Assembly (NCBI RefSeq): GCF_036250735.1
Contig: NZ_CP109430.1
Coordinates: forward strand, 2,604,001 to 2,668,000
DNA length: 64,000 bases
Reading direction: 5' to 3'
From: Streptosporangium sp. NBC_01495
GTDB taxonomy: Bacteria > Actinomycetota > Actinomycetes > Streptosporangiales > Streptosporangiaceae
Below are positions 1-8,900 of the stretch, piece by piece. The position numbers were made by a program, and so were the translations under genes. Position 1 is the first letter of the stretch. Each line of letters starts with the position of its first letter. The notes under the pieces were generated by a model. That model did not search any database, had not been told where the DNA came from, and saw nothing but the letters and a program-made list of their open reading frames with translations.

Positions 1-306
1 GCGCACGTCCTGAGCGGGGCCGCGCCGTCGATGACGGCGGCGACGGAGACGGCGATGACGGCGAGGCGTTCCCGTGCGGAGTGTTTCCGCGCGTGAGCGT
101 CTCCGCGCGTGGGTGTTTTCACGCGGGCGGTTTCGTGCGTGGGCGTTCCCGTGCGGGCGTTCGCGTGCGTGGGCGTTCCCGTGCGGGGCGTTCGTGCGGG
201 GCGTTTCCGTGCGGGGCGCGGTAATCCGGGAGGCGCGGCCCTGCCGCCGCCGCTACACTCGAATCCGGCTAGTAAAATTTGACTACTGCGCAGCCGGAGG
301 AGCCAG
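1..306. other. Low-complexity left edge without a supported gene
   Basis: Positions 61 to about 225 are built from imperfect repeats of a GC-rich phrase around GTGCGTGGGCGTTCCC, which leaves long open frames that look artefactual. On the minus strand a frame from a GTG at 122 to the window edge encodes a basic start followed by a hydrophobic stretch (LAVIAVSVAAVIDGA). It could be the first residues of a membrane protein leaving the window, but no ribosome binding site supports it. A ribosome binding site for the next gene lies at 296-300. Confidence 0.4.
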
Positions 307-1026
307 ATGGCCAACGAGACGACCGTGCCGGCACTGCCCTGCCGATCGATCGACGAGATCGAGGAGTTCTACACCGCGCTGGGTTTCACCAGGACCTATC
401 ACCAGGTTCGCCCGAACCCGTACCTCGCCCTACGGCGGGAGGACATCCATCTGCACTTCTTCACCATCCCGGGCTTCAACCCGGAAGACTCCTACGGCAC
501 CTGCATCATCACCGTCCCCGATACCGGAGCTCTCTTCAGCGCCTTCGCCGAGGGCATGCGATCCGCGTACGGCAAGCTCCTGATCTCCGGGATCCCCCGG
601 ATGACCAGGCCCAGGAAACGGAAGAACGCCGACAACCTCGCCGGGTTCACGATCGTCGATCCGGGAGGGAACTGGATCCGGATCTTCCCCTCGTCCAACG
701 ACGCGAGCCGGGAGGAACCCCCGGCCGGCCGGCTCGCCACGGCGCTGCAGAACGCCGTCGTCATCGGCGACTCCAAAGGCGATCACCGGCAGGCCGCCAA
801 GATCCTCGACGGCGCGCTGGCGCGAGCGGGGGACGCGCCGAACGCGGAGCTCGTCGAAGCGCTCCTCTACCGCGCCGAGATAGCCCTGACGCTCTCCGAC
901 CGCGATCGGGCGGGCGAGCTGCTGGCCCGCGTCCGCGCGATCCCCCTGGAGGCCGCGGAGCGGGAGCGGCTGGCCGAGGCGCTGGCCGGCGCCGACGACA
1001 TCGAGGCGGCCCTGTCGGCCGGCTGA
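307..1026 (+). CDS. VOC-fold (glyoxalase/bleomycin-resistance-like) protein with helical C-terminal extension
   Basis: The first 130 or so residues look like one vicinal-oxygen-chelate unit: an opening strand and helix (IDEIEEFYTALGFTRTY), a central strand (IHLHFFTIPG) and the closing DPGGNWIRIF motif usual in bleomycin-resistance-like proteins. Residues 145-239 are Ala/Leu/Arg-rich helices arranged like TPR repeats (KILDGALARAGD, EALLYRAEIALTLSDRDRAGELL). A GGAGG box at 296-300 precedes the ATG. VOC proteins bind or modify small molecules in the cytoplasm; the substrate cannot be read here. The added helices (239 residues against about 120-140 for a plain VOC protein) suggest a partner-binding function, by inference. 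It appears monocistronic. Confidence 0.75.
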   Translation: MANETTVPALPCRSIDEIEEFYTALGFTRTYHQVRPNPYLALRREDIHLHFFTIPGFNPEDSYGTCIITVPDTGALFSAFAEGMRSAYGKLLISGIPRMTRPRKRKNADNLAGFTIVDPGGNWIRIFPSSNDASREEPPAGRLATALQNAVVIGDSKGDHRQAAKILDGALARAGDAPNAELVEALLYRAEIALTLSDRDRAGELLARVRAIPLEAAERERLAEALAGADDIEAALSAG

Positions 1027-1129
1027 GCCTCCGCGGGATTCCGGCGCCTCACGGAGATATTCGGGTGTTTACGGGATCTTCACGGCGCGTTCGCGGGGGA
1101 AAGGAAGACCCGCGCGCCACGTCATCGCA

Positions 1130-1220
1130 GATCAAACGAATTTGATCATGGATCAAGGCAGTATCCGACCAAGCGTGTCCTGACTCGTCGTCAAAGCATG
1201 ACATTTCGGCGTTTGTCATG
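1130..1220. promoter_or_regulatory. Two inverted repeats upstream of the secreted nuclease
   Basis: GATCAAA-cgaa-TTTGATC (1130-1147) is a perfect 7-4-7 inverted repeat and CATGACA-N10-TGTCATG (1197-1220) a perfect 7-10-7 one. Both are AT-rich against the background and lie 80-170 bp before the start at 1303. They could be operators, or the first a weak terminator for the preceding VOC gene. Confidence 0.35.
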
Positions 1221-1302
1221 AGTTGAGACGTTCCGTCTGTCCTCCTCTCGCCGTGCCCAGACCCCCCGACTGGCCGAGGTGGAGCGACAGAAGGGGCCAC
1301 TC

Positions 1303-1935
1303 GTGAAACGAGTCGTCACCGGGATCTCCGCTGCCCTCACGGCAATTCTCCTCACCGTTTCCCTGACAGCAGGGACGGCGTCGGCGACCCCGCCCAACAT
1401 TCCCTCCGCGGCCACCGCCGCGAGCAGGCTCGCGACGCTCACCGTCGCGGCCGAGACCAACCAGTCCTCCTACAACCGGTCGCTGTTCAACCACTGGATC
1501 ACCATCAGCGGCGCCTGCAACACCCGGGAGACGGTGCTCAAGAGGGACGGTACGGGAGTGGTCGTCGACTCCAGCTGCGCGGCCACCTCCGGCCGCTGGT
1601 ACTCCCCGTTCGACGGCGCCACCTGGACCGCCGCGAGCGACGTCGACATCGACCACATGGTGCCGCTGGCCGAGGCGTGGCGTTCCGGCGCCTACGCGTG
1701 GACCAGCGCGCAGCGCCAGTCCTACGCCAACGACCTGGGCGGCCCCGAGCTGTGGGCGGTGACCGACAACGTCAACCAGACCAAGGGCGACCAGGACCCC
1801 TCGACGTGGCAGCCGCCGCTGGCGAGCTTCGACTGCACCTACGCCAGGGCGTGGATCCAGGTGAAGTACTACTGGAAGCTGACCCTGCAGAGCTCGGAGA
1901 AGAGCGCCCTGCAGGGCATGCTCGCGAGCTGCTGA
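1303..1935 (+). CDS. Secreted HNH (DUF1524/GmrSD C-terminal-like) nuclease
   Basis: Starting at this GTG, preceded by AGAAGGGG, the protein has a clean Sec signal peptide (MKRVVTGISAALTAILLTVS... to TASA). An in-frame GTG at 1279 would add eight residues before it and has a poorer ribosome binding site. The mature part of about 180 residues carries the beta-beta-alpha-metal core: DVDIDHMVPLAEAW supplies the D-x-D-H general-base region and LWAVTDNVNQTKGDQDP the Asn/Lys part, as in HNH nucleases of the DUF1524/GmrSD C-terminal group. Three of the four cysteines lie in the mature N-terminal half and may form disulfides. The likely role is extracellular non-specific DNA degradation for nutrients or competition (inferred). 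Monocistronic, followed by a strong terminator. Confidence 0.88.
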   Translation: MKRVVTGISAALTAILLTVSLTAGTASATPPNIPSAATAASRLATLTVAAETNQSSYNRSLFNHWITISGACNTRETVLKRDGTGVVVDSSCAATSGRWYSPFDGATWTAASDVDIDHMVPLAEAWRSGAYAWTSAQRQSYANDLGGPELWAVTDNVNQTKGDQDPSTWQPPLASFDCTYARAWIQVKYYWKLTLQSSEKSALQGMLASC

Positions 1936-1940
1936 CGCCG

Positions 1941-1975
1941 AACGTCCCGCCCCCTCGGAAAGGGGGCGGGACGTT
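1941..1975 (+). terminator. Perfect 14-bp hairpin after the HNH nuclease gene
   Basis: Arms 1941-1954 and 1962-1975 (AACGTCCCGCCCCC and its complement) enclose a 7-nt loop, 5 bp after the stop codon. There is no long T-run, as is common in actinobacteria. It could also act on the converging minus-strand gene that ends at 2114. Confidence 0.75.
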
Positions 1976-2113
1976 CGCCGCGCGCGTGACGGAGCGATCC
2001 CGGCTCAGGTTCCGCGCCCCGGCTCAGGGGTGGGGGCGAAACCTCCGCGACCTCCCGTCACGCCCCGGCCGCCGGTGACACCGGTCAGGCCGTACGGTCC
2101 GGGAAAGCGCGGG

Positions 2114-4891
2114 TCACGGGGCCGCGATGGTGTACGTCGCGCCCGCCTGGGTCGGGAAGGTGATCACGTTGCCGCTGACGGTGTGGGCCACCGTGCCGCC
2201 GCCGACCCGGTTGACCACGATCGTCTGGCCGGGCCAGGGGTGCTGCAGGCGCACCTGGCGGCCCGCCTCGCTGGTGATGTCGACGTAGGTCACGCGCCCG
2301 CCGGAGAACGCGCTGGAGACGACCAGGGCGTCCTTCTCCCGCAGCTTGACGAAGCTCGCGTTCCTGTTCGTCGGCCAGACGGGGAACACCCGCATGACGC
2401 CGCCGTCACTCTGCAGCATCAGGTTGTTGACCGCCTCGATCGCCCCGCCCTTCTCGGTCCCGTGGTTGGGGTCCCGGATGAGCAGGTTGGCGTCCATCTT
2501 GGTGCTGATCTGGTTCTTCAGCCTGTCGATCAGGCTCTGGGCCGGGTAGCCCACCCGCGCGGCCTGGGTGAACACCTTGGGGAAGCTGTTGTCCTGGCCC
2601 CAGGAGTTCATCGCGTCGAGCGTGTCGATCGCGGTCTGCCGGTCGGCCGCCGGGGAGTTGATCCCGAGGGCCTCGCCGGGATGGACGAACTCCAGGTTGA
2701 CGGTGTTGTCGCCCGGCCGGATGGCACGGCCGTCGCTGAGCGTGCCCGGGTCGGCCAGCGCGTAGACCTTCTTGCCGTTGTGGGTCGTGGTCGGGATCGG
2801 CGCCAGGCGCTGCAGGATGTTCGTCCAGGTGGCCCGGTCGCCCGCGTCGACGTTGAGCTCCGTGCTCGCCTCGATCAGCGTCGACAGCAGGTTCCGCAGC
2901 AGCCCGAGGTCGGCGCTGGAGTTGCGTCCCCAGGTGCCCTCGTGCGGCCCGCCGTAGAGGTTGTAGCGCTGCGCTCCGGCGTCGTACTCCAGGTAGTGCT
3001 GGAAGAAGGCGGCGACCTCCTTCATGAAGGGGTACGCCTTCGACGTCAGGAAGGTCCGGTCCCTGGTGTAGTCGTAGTAGGCGATGTACTGCGAGACGGT
3101 GAACAGCGAGTTGACCACCTGCTGGTGGTAGTTGTCGTCGGCGGTGGCGCCGAAGGGCGCGATGCCGACGGGGAAGAGCACGCCGCTGGGCACGCCGCCG
3201 CTGGGGAAGCGGGCGCCTATGTAGTCCGGCTTGACCCGCCTCAGGTCCTGCTGCGCCCGCCGCCTGGCCTCGGGCAGGTAGGCCTGCACCAGGTCGTAGT
3301 ACGGCAGGGCGAGGTCGGTCCTGTTGCTGGAGTAGACGCCGTAGAAGTTGGCCATCCAGTTGTAGTTCAGGTGCATGTCACCGCTGAACTGGGGCGAGTC
3401 GGTGGTGGCCCAGACGCCGTAGAGGCCGGGGGCCGTCTTGCCCGCCCGGCTGGAGGAGCCGATCAGGTACAGCGACCCGTAGTAGAACCTCTCCAGCACG
3501 TCGTCGTTGAGGTCGACGTACGACTTGAGCCAGTACTGCTTCCACCACTCGACGTGCGCGTTGTAGAGCGTGTCGAGCGTTCCGCCGCTCTGGCCGTCCA
3601 CCAGCGCGCGGGCGGCCGGTGCGGGGTCCGCCGGGTTCTGGCCGCCGCCGGCGACGGCCGTCACGACGCGGACGGTCTGGCCGGGGGCCAGGTCGAAGAC
3701 CGTCGTCGCCGCCGCGCCCGAGGCGGTGGGGCTGCCCACCGGGTTCGCGCCGATCAGCCGGGTGGCGAGGGAGGCCCGGGAGACCCACCTCGACCCCGAG
3801 GGGGTCTGGCGCGTCGCCCACGTCGTGCTGCCCGAGACGCCCGCCGTGTTGGTGAAGCCCGTCCTGGGGGCGGGCGATCCGGCGGAGGTCTGCGCCTTCA
3901 GCCGCACCGTGGAGGAGCCGAGCGACTGGATCTGGGTGACCACGAGGTTGTCGTTGGCGCCGGTCCAGGTCTTCATGGCCACCGGCACGCCGCCGATGGT
4001 CATCGTGGTGTCGACTTCGCCCTTGAGGATGTTCTGCTCCTCGAGGAACGGCCCGGACGGCTGGGTGGGCCCTCCGGCCCCGTAGAGCTCGATTTGGCCG
4101 ATGCGGGCGCGGGGGTTGGCGGTGGAGTCCGGTGTCGTGCCCTGGGTCGGCTCGGTGATGTTCAGCCGCACGTAGCGGGCGCTGACCGAGGCGATCGTCC
4201 GGTCGCTCACCCCGCCGGTGTTGCCGGTCACCGTGTCCACGGTGGACCAGGTGCTGTTGTTGGAGCTGACCGAGACGGTGAAGTTCCTGGTGTTGTTGGC
4301 CGTCTCGGCGGGCCGGGCGGCGGAGTCGTGCCTGACGACGTAGCGGGTGAAGGTCTTGGCGGATCCCAGGTCGAGGGTGATCGTCTGGGGCTTGCCGACC
4401 TCGGAGACCCAGCCCTCGTACCCGGAGCCCCACCCGCCGTTGACGGCCCGGCTCGGCGGGAAGCTCGGGTGGGAGCTCGACGCCGTCGCCGAGGCGCCCA
4501 GCGCGAGGTTGCCCGAGGAGCCCGTGCCGCCGTTGGGGGAGATGGAGACCGAGCCGAGGGAGACCAGGGAGGGGTTGGGGTTGCCCGCCCAGAAGTTCCC
4601 CTTGGTGATGTGGAAGGTCTTGAAACCGTCACCTCCGGCGGAGGTGACGCCGACGTCGCCGTTGCCGAGCAGGGCGGTGCTCGGCACGGTGTTCGACACG
4701 GCGCCGGTGTACGCCTGGTTGGTCCATCTGCCCTTGATGCCGGCGAGCAGCTGCTGGACCTCGGTCCACTGCTGGGCGGGGGAGGGGGTCGCGGCCTGGG
4801 CCGGGGTGGCCGTCACGAGCGTGGCCGCGAGCGCGGCGGCCAGCGCGGCGGCGAGGAGGTGTCTGAGACGGGGTTGCCTTGTTCCGCTCAC
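2114..4891 (-). CDS. Secreted GH95-like glycoside hydrolase with F5/8C (discoidin) domain
   Basis: The GTG start used here follows GAAAGGGA and gives a direct signal peptide (MSGTRQPRLRHLLAAALAAA... to PAQAA). An ATG at 4957 would add 22 residues ahead of it. After a short N-terminal segment (LLGNGDVGVTSAGGDG, typical of the GH95 N-terminal domain) comes a discoidin/F5-8 type C sugar-binding domain at roughly residues 150-290 (LDLGSAKTFTRYVV, SARYVRLNITEP). The rest is the (alpha/alpha)6 catalytic region with LYGVWATTDSPQFSGDMHLN and HEGTWGRNSSADLG. GH95 enzymes are mainly alpha-fucosidases, and related families act on other alpha-linked sugars. Exact specificity is not readable. It lies at the distal end of the mannosidase locus, 145 bp after the PpiC-like gene, so it may share its induction. 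Confidence 0.8.
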   Translation of the reverse strand: MSGTRQPRLRHLLAAALAAALAATLVTATPAQAATPSPAQQWTEVQQLLAGIKGRWTNQAYTGAVSNTVPSTALLGNGDVGVTSAGGDGFKTFHITKGNFWAGNPNPSLVSLGSVSISPNGGTGSSGNLALGASATASSSHPSFPPSRAVNGGWGSGYEGWVSEVGKPQTITLDLGSAKTFTRYVVRHDSAARPAETANNTRNFTVSVSSNNSTWSTVDTVTGNTGGVSDRTIASVSARYVRLNITEPTQGTTPDSTANPRARIGQIELYGAGGPTQPSGPFLEEQNILKGEVDTTMTIGGVPVAMKTWTGANDNLVVTQIQSLGSSTVRLKAQTSAGSPAPRTGFTNTAGVSGSTTWATRQTPSGSRWVSRASLATRLIGANPVGSPTASGAAATTVFDLAPGQTVRVVTAVAGGGQNPADPAPAARALVDGQSGGTLDTLYNAHVEWWKQYWLKSYVDLNDDVLERFYYGSLYLIGSSSRAGKTAPGLYGVWATTDSPQFSGDMHLNYNWMANFYGVYSSNRTDLALPYYDLVQAYLPEARRRAQQDLRRVKPDYIGARFPSGGVPSGVLFPVGIAPFGATADDNYHQQVVNSLFTVSQYIAYYDYTRDRTFLTSKAYPFMKEVAAFFQHYLEYDAGAQRYNLYGGPHEGTWGRNSSADLGLLRNLLSTLIEASTELNVDAGDRATWTNILQRLAPIPTTTHNGKKVYALADPGTLSDGRAIRPGDNTVNLEFVHPGEALGINSPAADRQTAIDTLDAMNSWGQDNSFPKVFTQAARVGYPAQSLIDRLKNQISTKMDANLLIRDPNHGTEKGGAIEAVNNLMLQSDGGVMRVFPVWPTNRNASFVKLREKDALVVSSAFSGGRVTYVDITSEAGRQVRLQHPWPGQTIVVNRVGGGTVAHTVSGNVITFPTQAGATYTIAAP

Positions 4892-5036
4892 GGGGGGTGT
4901 CCCTTTCGTGGGAGTGCGGGGGCTTTCTTGGTATTTCTGGGGTTTCCCGGGGTTCATCGCCGCCGGGCCGGTGGCGGTGTGTACGGGGCTGTGGCGGCTC
5001 CTGTCCGGGGTTCGGGGGACTTCGGGGGCTTGGGGG

Positions 5037-5999
5037 TCAGTGCCGGTGGGTGTGGTCGGGTTGCCGGATGTCGCCGGGATGCTCGAAGCCCGGCAGGAGG
5101 ACGGCCCTCGCGCACCGCGCGTCCGCCCACAGCGCGAAGCTCCGGCGGCGCCCGGCCTCCAGCAGGTCGGCCCTGATCCGCGGGGCGGCCCGCTGGAGCG
5201 TGACGGTCCCCGCCTGGAGCGGGCCCGTGACGAAGGTGTGGCGCTCGATCGGGCCCACGACGGCGTCCTCGGGCGCCGCGAACAGCGCCCTGTCGATCGC
5301 CTCGGCGAACTCGCCCTGGCGCACCAGGTAACGGCGGCCGCCGTTGACCGGCCGGTCGTCGTAGTGGTGGGTCACCATGCGGGCGGGACGGCCCCGGTAC
5401 CTGTCCTGGTTGGCGGCGTAGTAGGCGGCCACCTCGTGGTCGCCGACGGTGACGCCGGCGGTCATCTCCCGATAGAGGGCCTGCGCGAGCGGACTGGCCG
5501 CCAGGACGGCGGCCAGCACGCTTCCGAGCTCCAGCCGCGCGGTGGCGTCCAGCTCCAGCGGGGGCTCCGGGGGATCGCAGGCCGCCGTCAGGCCGCGCCG
5601 CGCCGCCTCGTCGGCGACGACCTGCTCGGTGACGAGCAGCTGGACGGCCCAGCGGCGCAGCTGGCGGCCCTCGGTCGTGCCGTCGGCGGGCAGCAGGGGG
5701 CCGCGCGGCCCCGCCCGCAGCAGCCGGACGCGCTCCTCGACCCGCGCCACCGTCACGGGCGTCTCCCCGACCCAGGCGGCGACCGCGGGCGTCTCGTGGG
5801 CGTGCGCGGCGGTCACGGGCCTATCTCCGGCGTGGGCGGTCACGGGCGTCTCGTGCGCCTGGTGGGTGTGCGCGCCGGTCGTGGACGTCTCTCCGGTGCG
5901 GGCGCCGGTCTCGTGCGTCTCGTGGGCGTGCGCGGCGGTCACGGGCGTCTTCCCGGCGCGGGCGGTCGCGGGCGTCCGGTGGACGTGCGCGGCGGTCAT
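5037..5999 (-). CDS. PpiC/SurA-like protein with a His-rich repeat N-terminus
   Basis: Its ATG overlaps the stop of the GH38 gene (ATGA), so the two are probably translationally coupled. Residues from about 85 to the end resemble a reduced peptidyl-prolyl isomerase of the parvulin/SurA type: a helical region (RQLRRWAVQLLVTEQVVADE), a linker (VGDHEVAAYYAANQDRYRG) typical of SurA-like chaperones, then a PpiC-like core with YLVRQGEFAEAIDRALF and VVGPIERHTFV. There is no signal peptide. The first 80 or so residues are unusual: imperfect copies of a phrase like ETPVTAAHAHET, rich in His and Thr, which look like an expansion of the domain's own opening (WVGETPVTVARVEER). The isomerase activity is uncertain. 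The DNA of the repeats resembles the low-complexity tract at 61-225. Confidence 0.65.
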   Translation of the reverse strand: MTAAHVHRTPATARAGKTPVTAAHAHETHETGARTGETSTTGAHTHQAHETPVTAHAGDRPVTAAHAHETPAVAAWVGETPVTVARVEERVRLLRAGPRGPLLPADGTTEGRQLRRWAVQLLVTEQVVADEAARRGLTAACDPPEPPLELDATARLELGSVLAAVLAASPLAQALYREMTAGVTVGDHEVAAYYAANQDRYRGRPARMVTHHYDDRPVNGGRRYLVRQGEFAEAIDRALFAAPEDAVVGPIERHTFVTGPLQAGTVTLQRAAPRIRADLLEAGRRRSFALWADARCARAVLLPGFEHPGDIRQPDHTHRH

Positions 6000-8900
6000 C
6001 CGTCCTCCCGTACGAGCAGTGGCACCGCCGGGGAGTACGAGAGCCTGCCGAACCACATGCACTTGAGCAGCACCCACCACGACCCCGGCCTGGCGCCCGG
6101 CGGCACGGCCACCTCGATGTGGAGTTCCGCGCCGCCGCCCGCCGCGACCGCGAGGGGATGGGCCGCCGTTCGCACCGCGTCCCACGTCCCCCACGGGCTG
6201 ATCACCTGGACCTCGCCCCTGATGTCGAAACCGGCGTGGTTGCGCAGCACGGCGGTGAGCCGCCCGCTCTGTCCCGGCGCGAGGGTCAGTCCCTCCCCGG
6301 CCGGCTCGACCTCCAGCAGCCCGGCCTGCCCGCCCGGCGCCGGTCGGCCGTGGCCGTCCACGAAGAGGACGTCCTCGTGGACCTGGCCGCCGTGGGTGAG
6401 CTGCGCGGCGATCACGTGCGGCCCCTCACCGGCGTCCGGGGCGGGGGTGACGTCCACCTCGAAGGAGGTCCAGCCGCCGGGACCCAGCAGCACCGGCCGG
6501 TCGCCGGGGTCGGCGTCCCAGCCGGGTGGGGCCGCGATCCTGAGGTGGCCCTCGGCGTCGGCGTCGACGAGGTCGGAGGCGAGGGTCACACGCAGCCGGG
6601 AACCGGCCCCCGGGTCGCCGGACGGCCGCAGGCTGACGCTCATCGGCTGGTAGCCCAGCGGCGCCGACCCCCTGTTGTGCAGCCAGTAGCGGGAGAAGAC
6701 CGGCTGCGCGGCCTCGGCCGAGGGGCCCAGCGCCCCGCCGGGCGCGCCCAGGTCCGCGGCCCGCGTCCGGAGCGCGGAGGCCAGGTCCGCGGAAGCCTCC
6801 GTGGAGACCCCCGGAGAGACCAGGTGTGACGCGGAGGCCGGATCGGGGACCTGCGGCTGCAGGGCGTACGTCGTGACGCCGCTGGGACCGAGTTCCCCGT
6901 GCAGGACGCCGTCCAGCGTCTTGGCCGCGCTGCTCTCGACCTCCAGCATGTCGGCGACGGCCGCCTGGACGAACGGGACGTGCGATCTCAGGCGCAGGGC
7001 GGTGTGGCGGCCGTGCGGCTCGTACAGCCGCGCGCTGACGCCCCGGCGGGGGTCGGCGGCGCGCCCGCTGCCGTGCGCGGTCGGGTTGCCGCCCGCCTTG
7101 AACGCGGCGAGGACGGCCGCGCCCTGGGGCTCGACCGAGAGCAGCGACGCGGAGGCGGGCAGGGTGCCGGGGTGCGCGTCCTCGACGACGGCCCGGAGCG
7201 GGTGGTTGAAGTCGTGCGCCCTGGCCACCAGGCCCGTGTCGCGCCAGTCGCCCCGGCCGCCGGCCAGCGCGTAGTCGAAGGAGTGGCTCCAGTGCTGGAG
7301 CTGGAACCCGCTGCCGTCGGGCGCCGTGCGCCTCGGCGGGTCGATCCAGACCCCGGAGGGCCAGCCGGTGCACGAGCGCATGAGCGACAGGTGCATCCGC
7401 CCCTCGGTGTCGACGGCGAAGCCGGGCACCCCCCGGTTCAGCACGGCCACGGTGTGGTTGTCGAGGAAGCCCTCTCCCGACAGCTCGCGCGGCTGCGTCA
7501 CCTCGATCTGGGAGTCGGCCAGATCCGCGACGACCCCGGCCAGCGCCTCCTCGACGTCGTGCGCCGCGATGACGAGCACCGGCAGGTCCGCGGGGGCCCG
7601 CAGGTCGGCGTCGGGCCGGAACAGCTCGGCAGGGCCGCGGCCCGCCGGGATCCACAGCAGCGCCCGCCCGCCGGTCGCGAGCTGCCGGTCGAACTCCTCG
7701 CGGTAGCGGTCGCCGGCGGCCTCCAGGACGGCCGCGGTGAACGCGTTCTCCTCCGGGCCGCCGACGGCTATCCGCACGTCCGGCAGGTTCGAGTCGAACG
7801 CCAGCAGGCCGTACCGGTTCCCGTCCGCGTACGAGCAGGTCGAGGTCACCCCCGACTGTGCGAGACCGACGGCCAGGGCCCGCCCGAGCCCGGCGGTGTC
7901 GTCCTCCTCGGGGACCACGATCTCGGCGATCCCGATGGCGCGCAGCCCCGCGGAGACCCCGTCGACGTCGCGCAGCGCGACCCTGGCCGCCGAGCTCAGC
8001 CCGAACCACTGGTAGGCCGGGTTGTCGAGGGTCCACGGGTGCCGGGCGGTGTCGACGTCGGGGTGGGCGAACGGGCGGCCGACGACGGCGTGCCCCACCT
8101 CGGAGACGGGGAGCGCCCCGGCGACGGCGCACGGCCAGCGCAGCCGCACCAGCTTGTCGTCGCCGTCGAAGGTGTCGACGTGGGTCACGCAGTCCACCCG
8201 GTCGATCCCGTGCCACAGCGTGACGACCTGGGTGTAGGTGAGCGGCCCGACCGCCCCGGTGACCGTGACGCGCCGCCCGGCCGGTGACTCCTCGGCGACG
8301 ACCGCGTGCGCGGGGGCCGAGGCGGAGCCGACGGACGTGCCGTTGGGCAGCAGGTGCCAGGGGCCTTCGCGGAAGGTCGGGTGCTCGGAGTACTCGTCGT
8401 ACACCACGATCTCGTTGCCCAGCCCGCCCGGGGTGAGCAGCTCGCGCCCGGCGGCCAGGTCGACCAGGCTCCGTACGGCACCGCCGCGCTCCGGGTCGAC
8501 GGTGAGCCGGTGGTACTCGTTGGCGATGGTGAGCGTGTCGACCGGTCGCCACCCCCGGGGCTCGTCGGCGTCGGTGATCCCGGCGGGCCCGGTGACCAGC
8601 CGGTAGGTGCGGTAGCCGACCGAGGGCACCCCGGCGGCGACGAACGCCACCTCGGCGGTGCCCTCCCCGAGGTGCTCGACGACCGAGGGCACGGCCTCGC
8701 CCGCGTCGTCGACGACGCCGTGGAACGGCGCGGGCACGGTGACGCGGACCACGTCGGTACGCGTCCAGGCCAGGGCGTTGAACACCGTGACGGCGCGGCC
8801 CTCGCCCCGGGTGTCGACGCGGGCCGACAGGTGCCGCAGCGCGGCGTCGTGGACGGTCAGCGACAGGTCGAACGCCTCGCGCCAGCCGGCCAGCAGGTCG

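Noticed and set aside
1-122. Minus-strand N-terminal fragment leaving the left edge (GTG at 122)
   Set aside because: A hydrophobic segment is visible but no ribosome binding site, and the region is low-complexity. Not enough to call a gene.
2030-5176. 1048-codon open frame on the plus strand
   Set aside because: It is antisense to the GH95-like gene. Its Val/Gly/Arg/Asp-rich text is the usual complement of a GC-rich coding strand, and no domain is visible.
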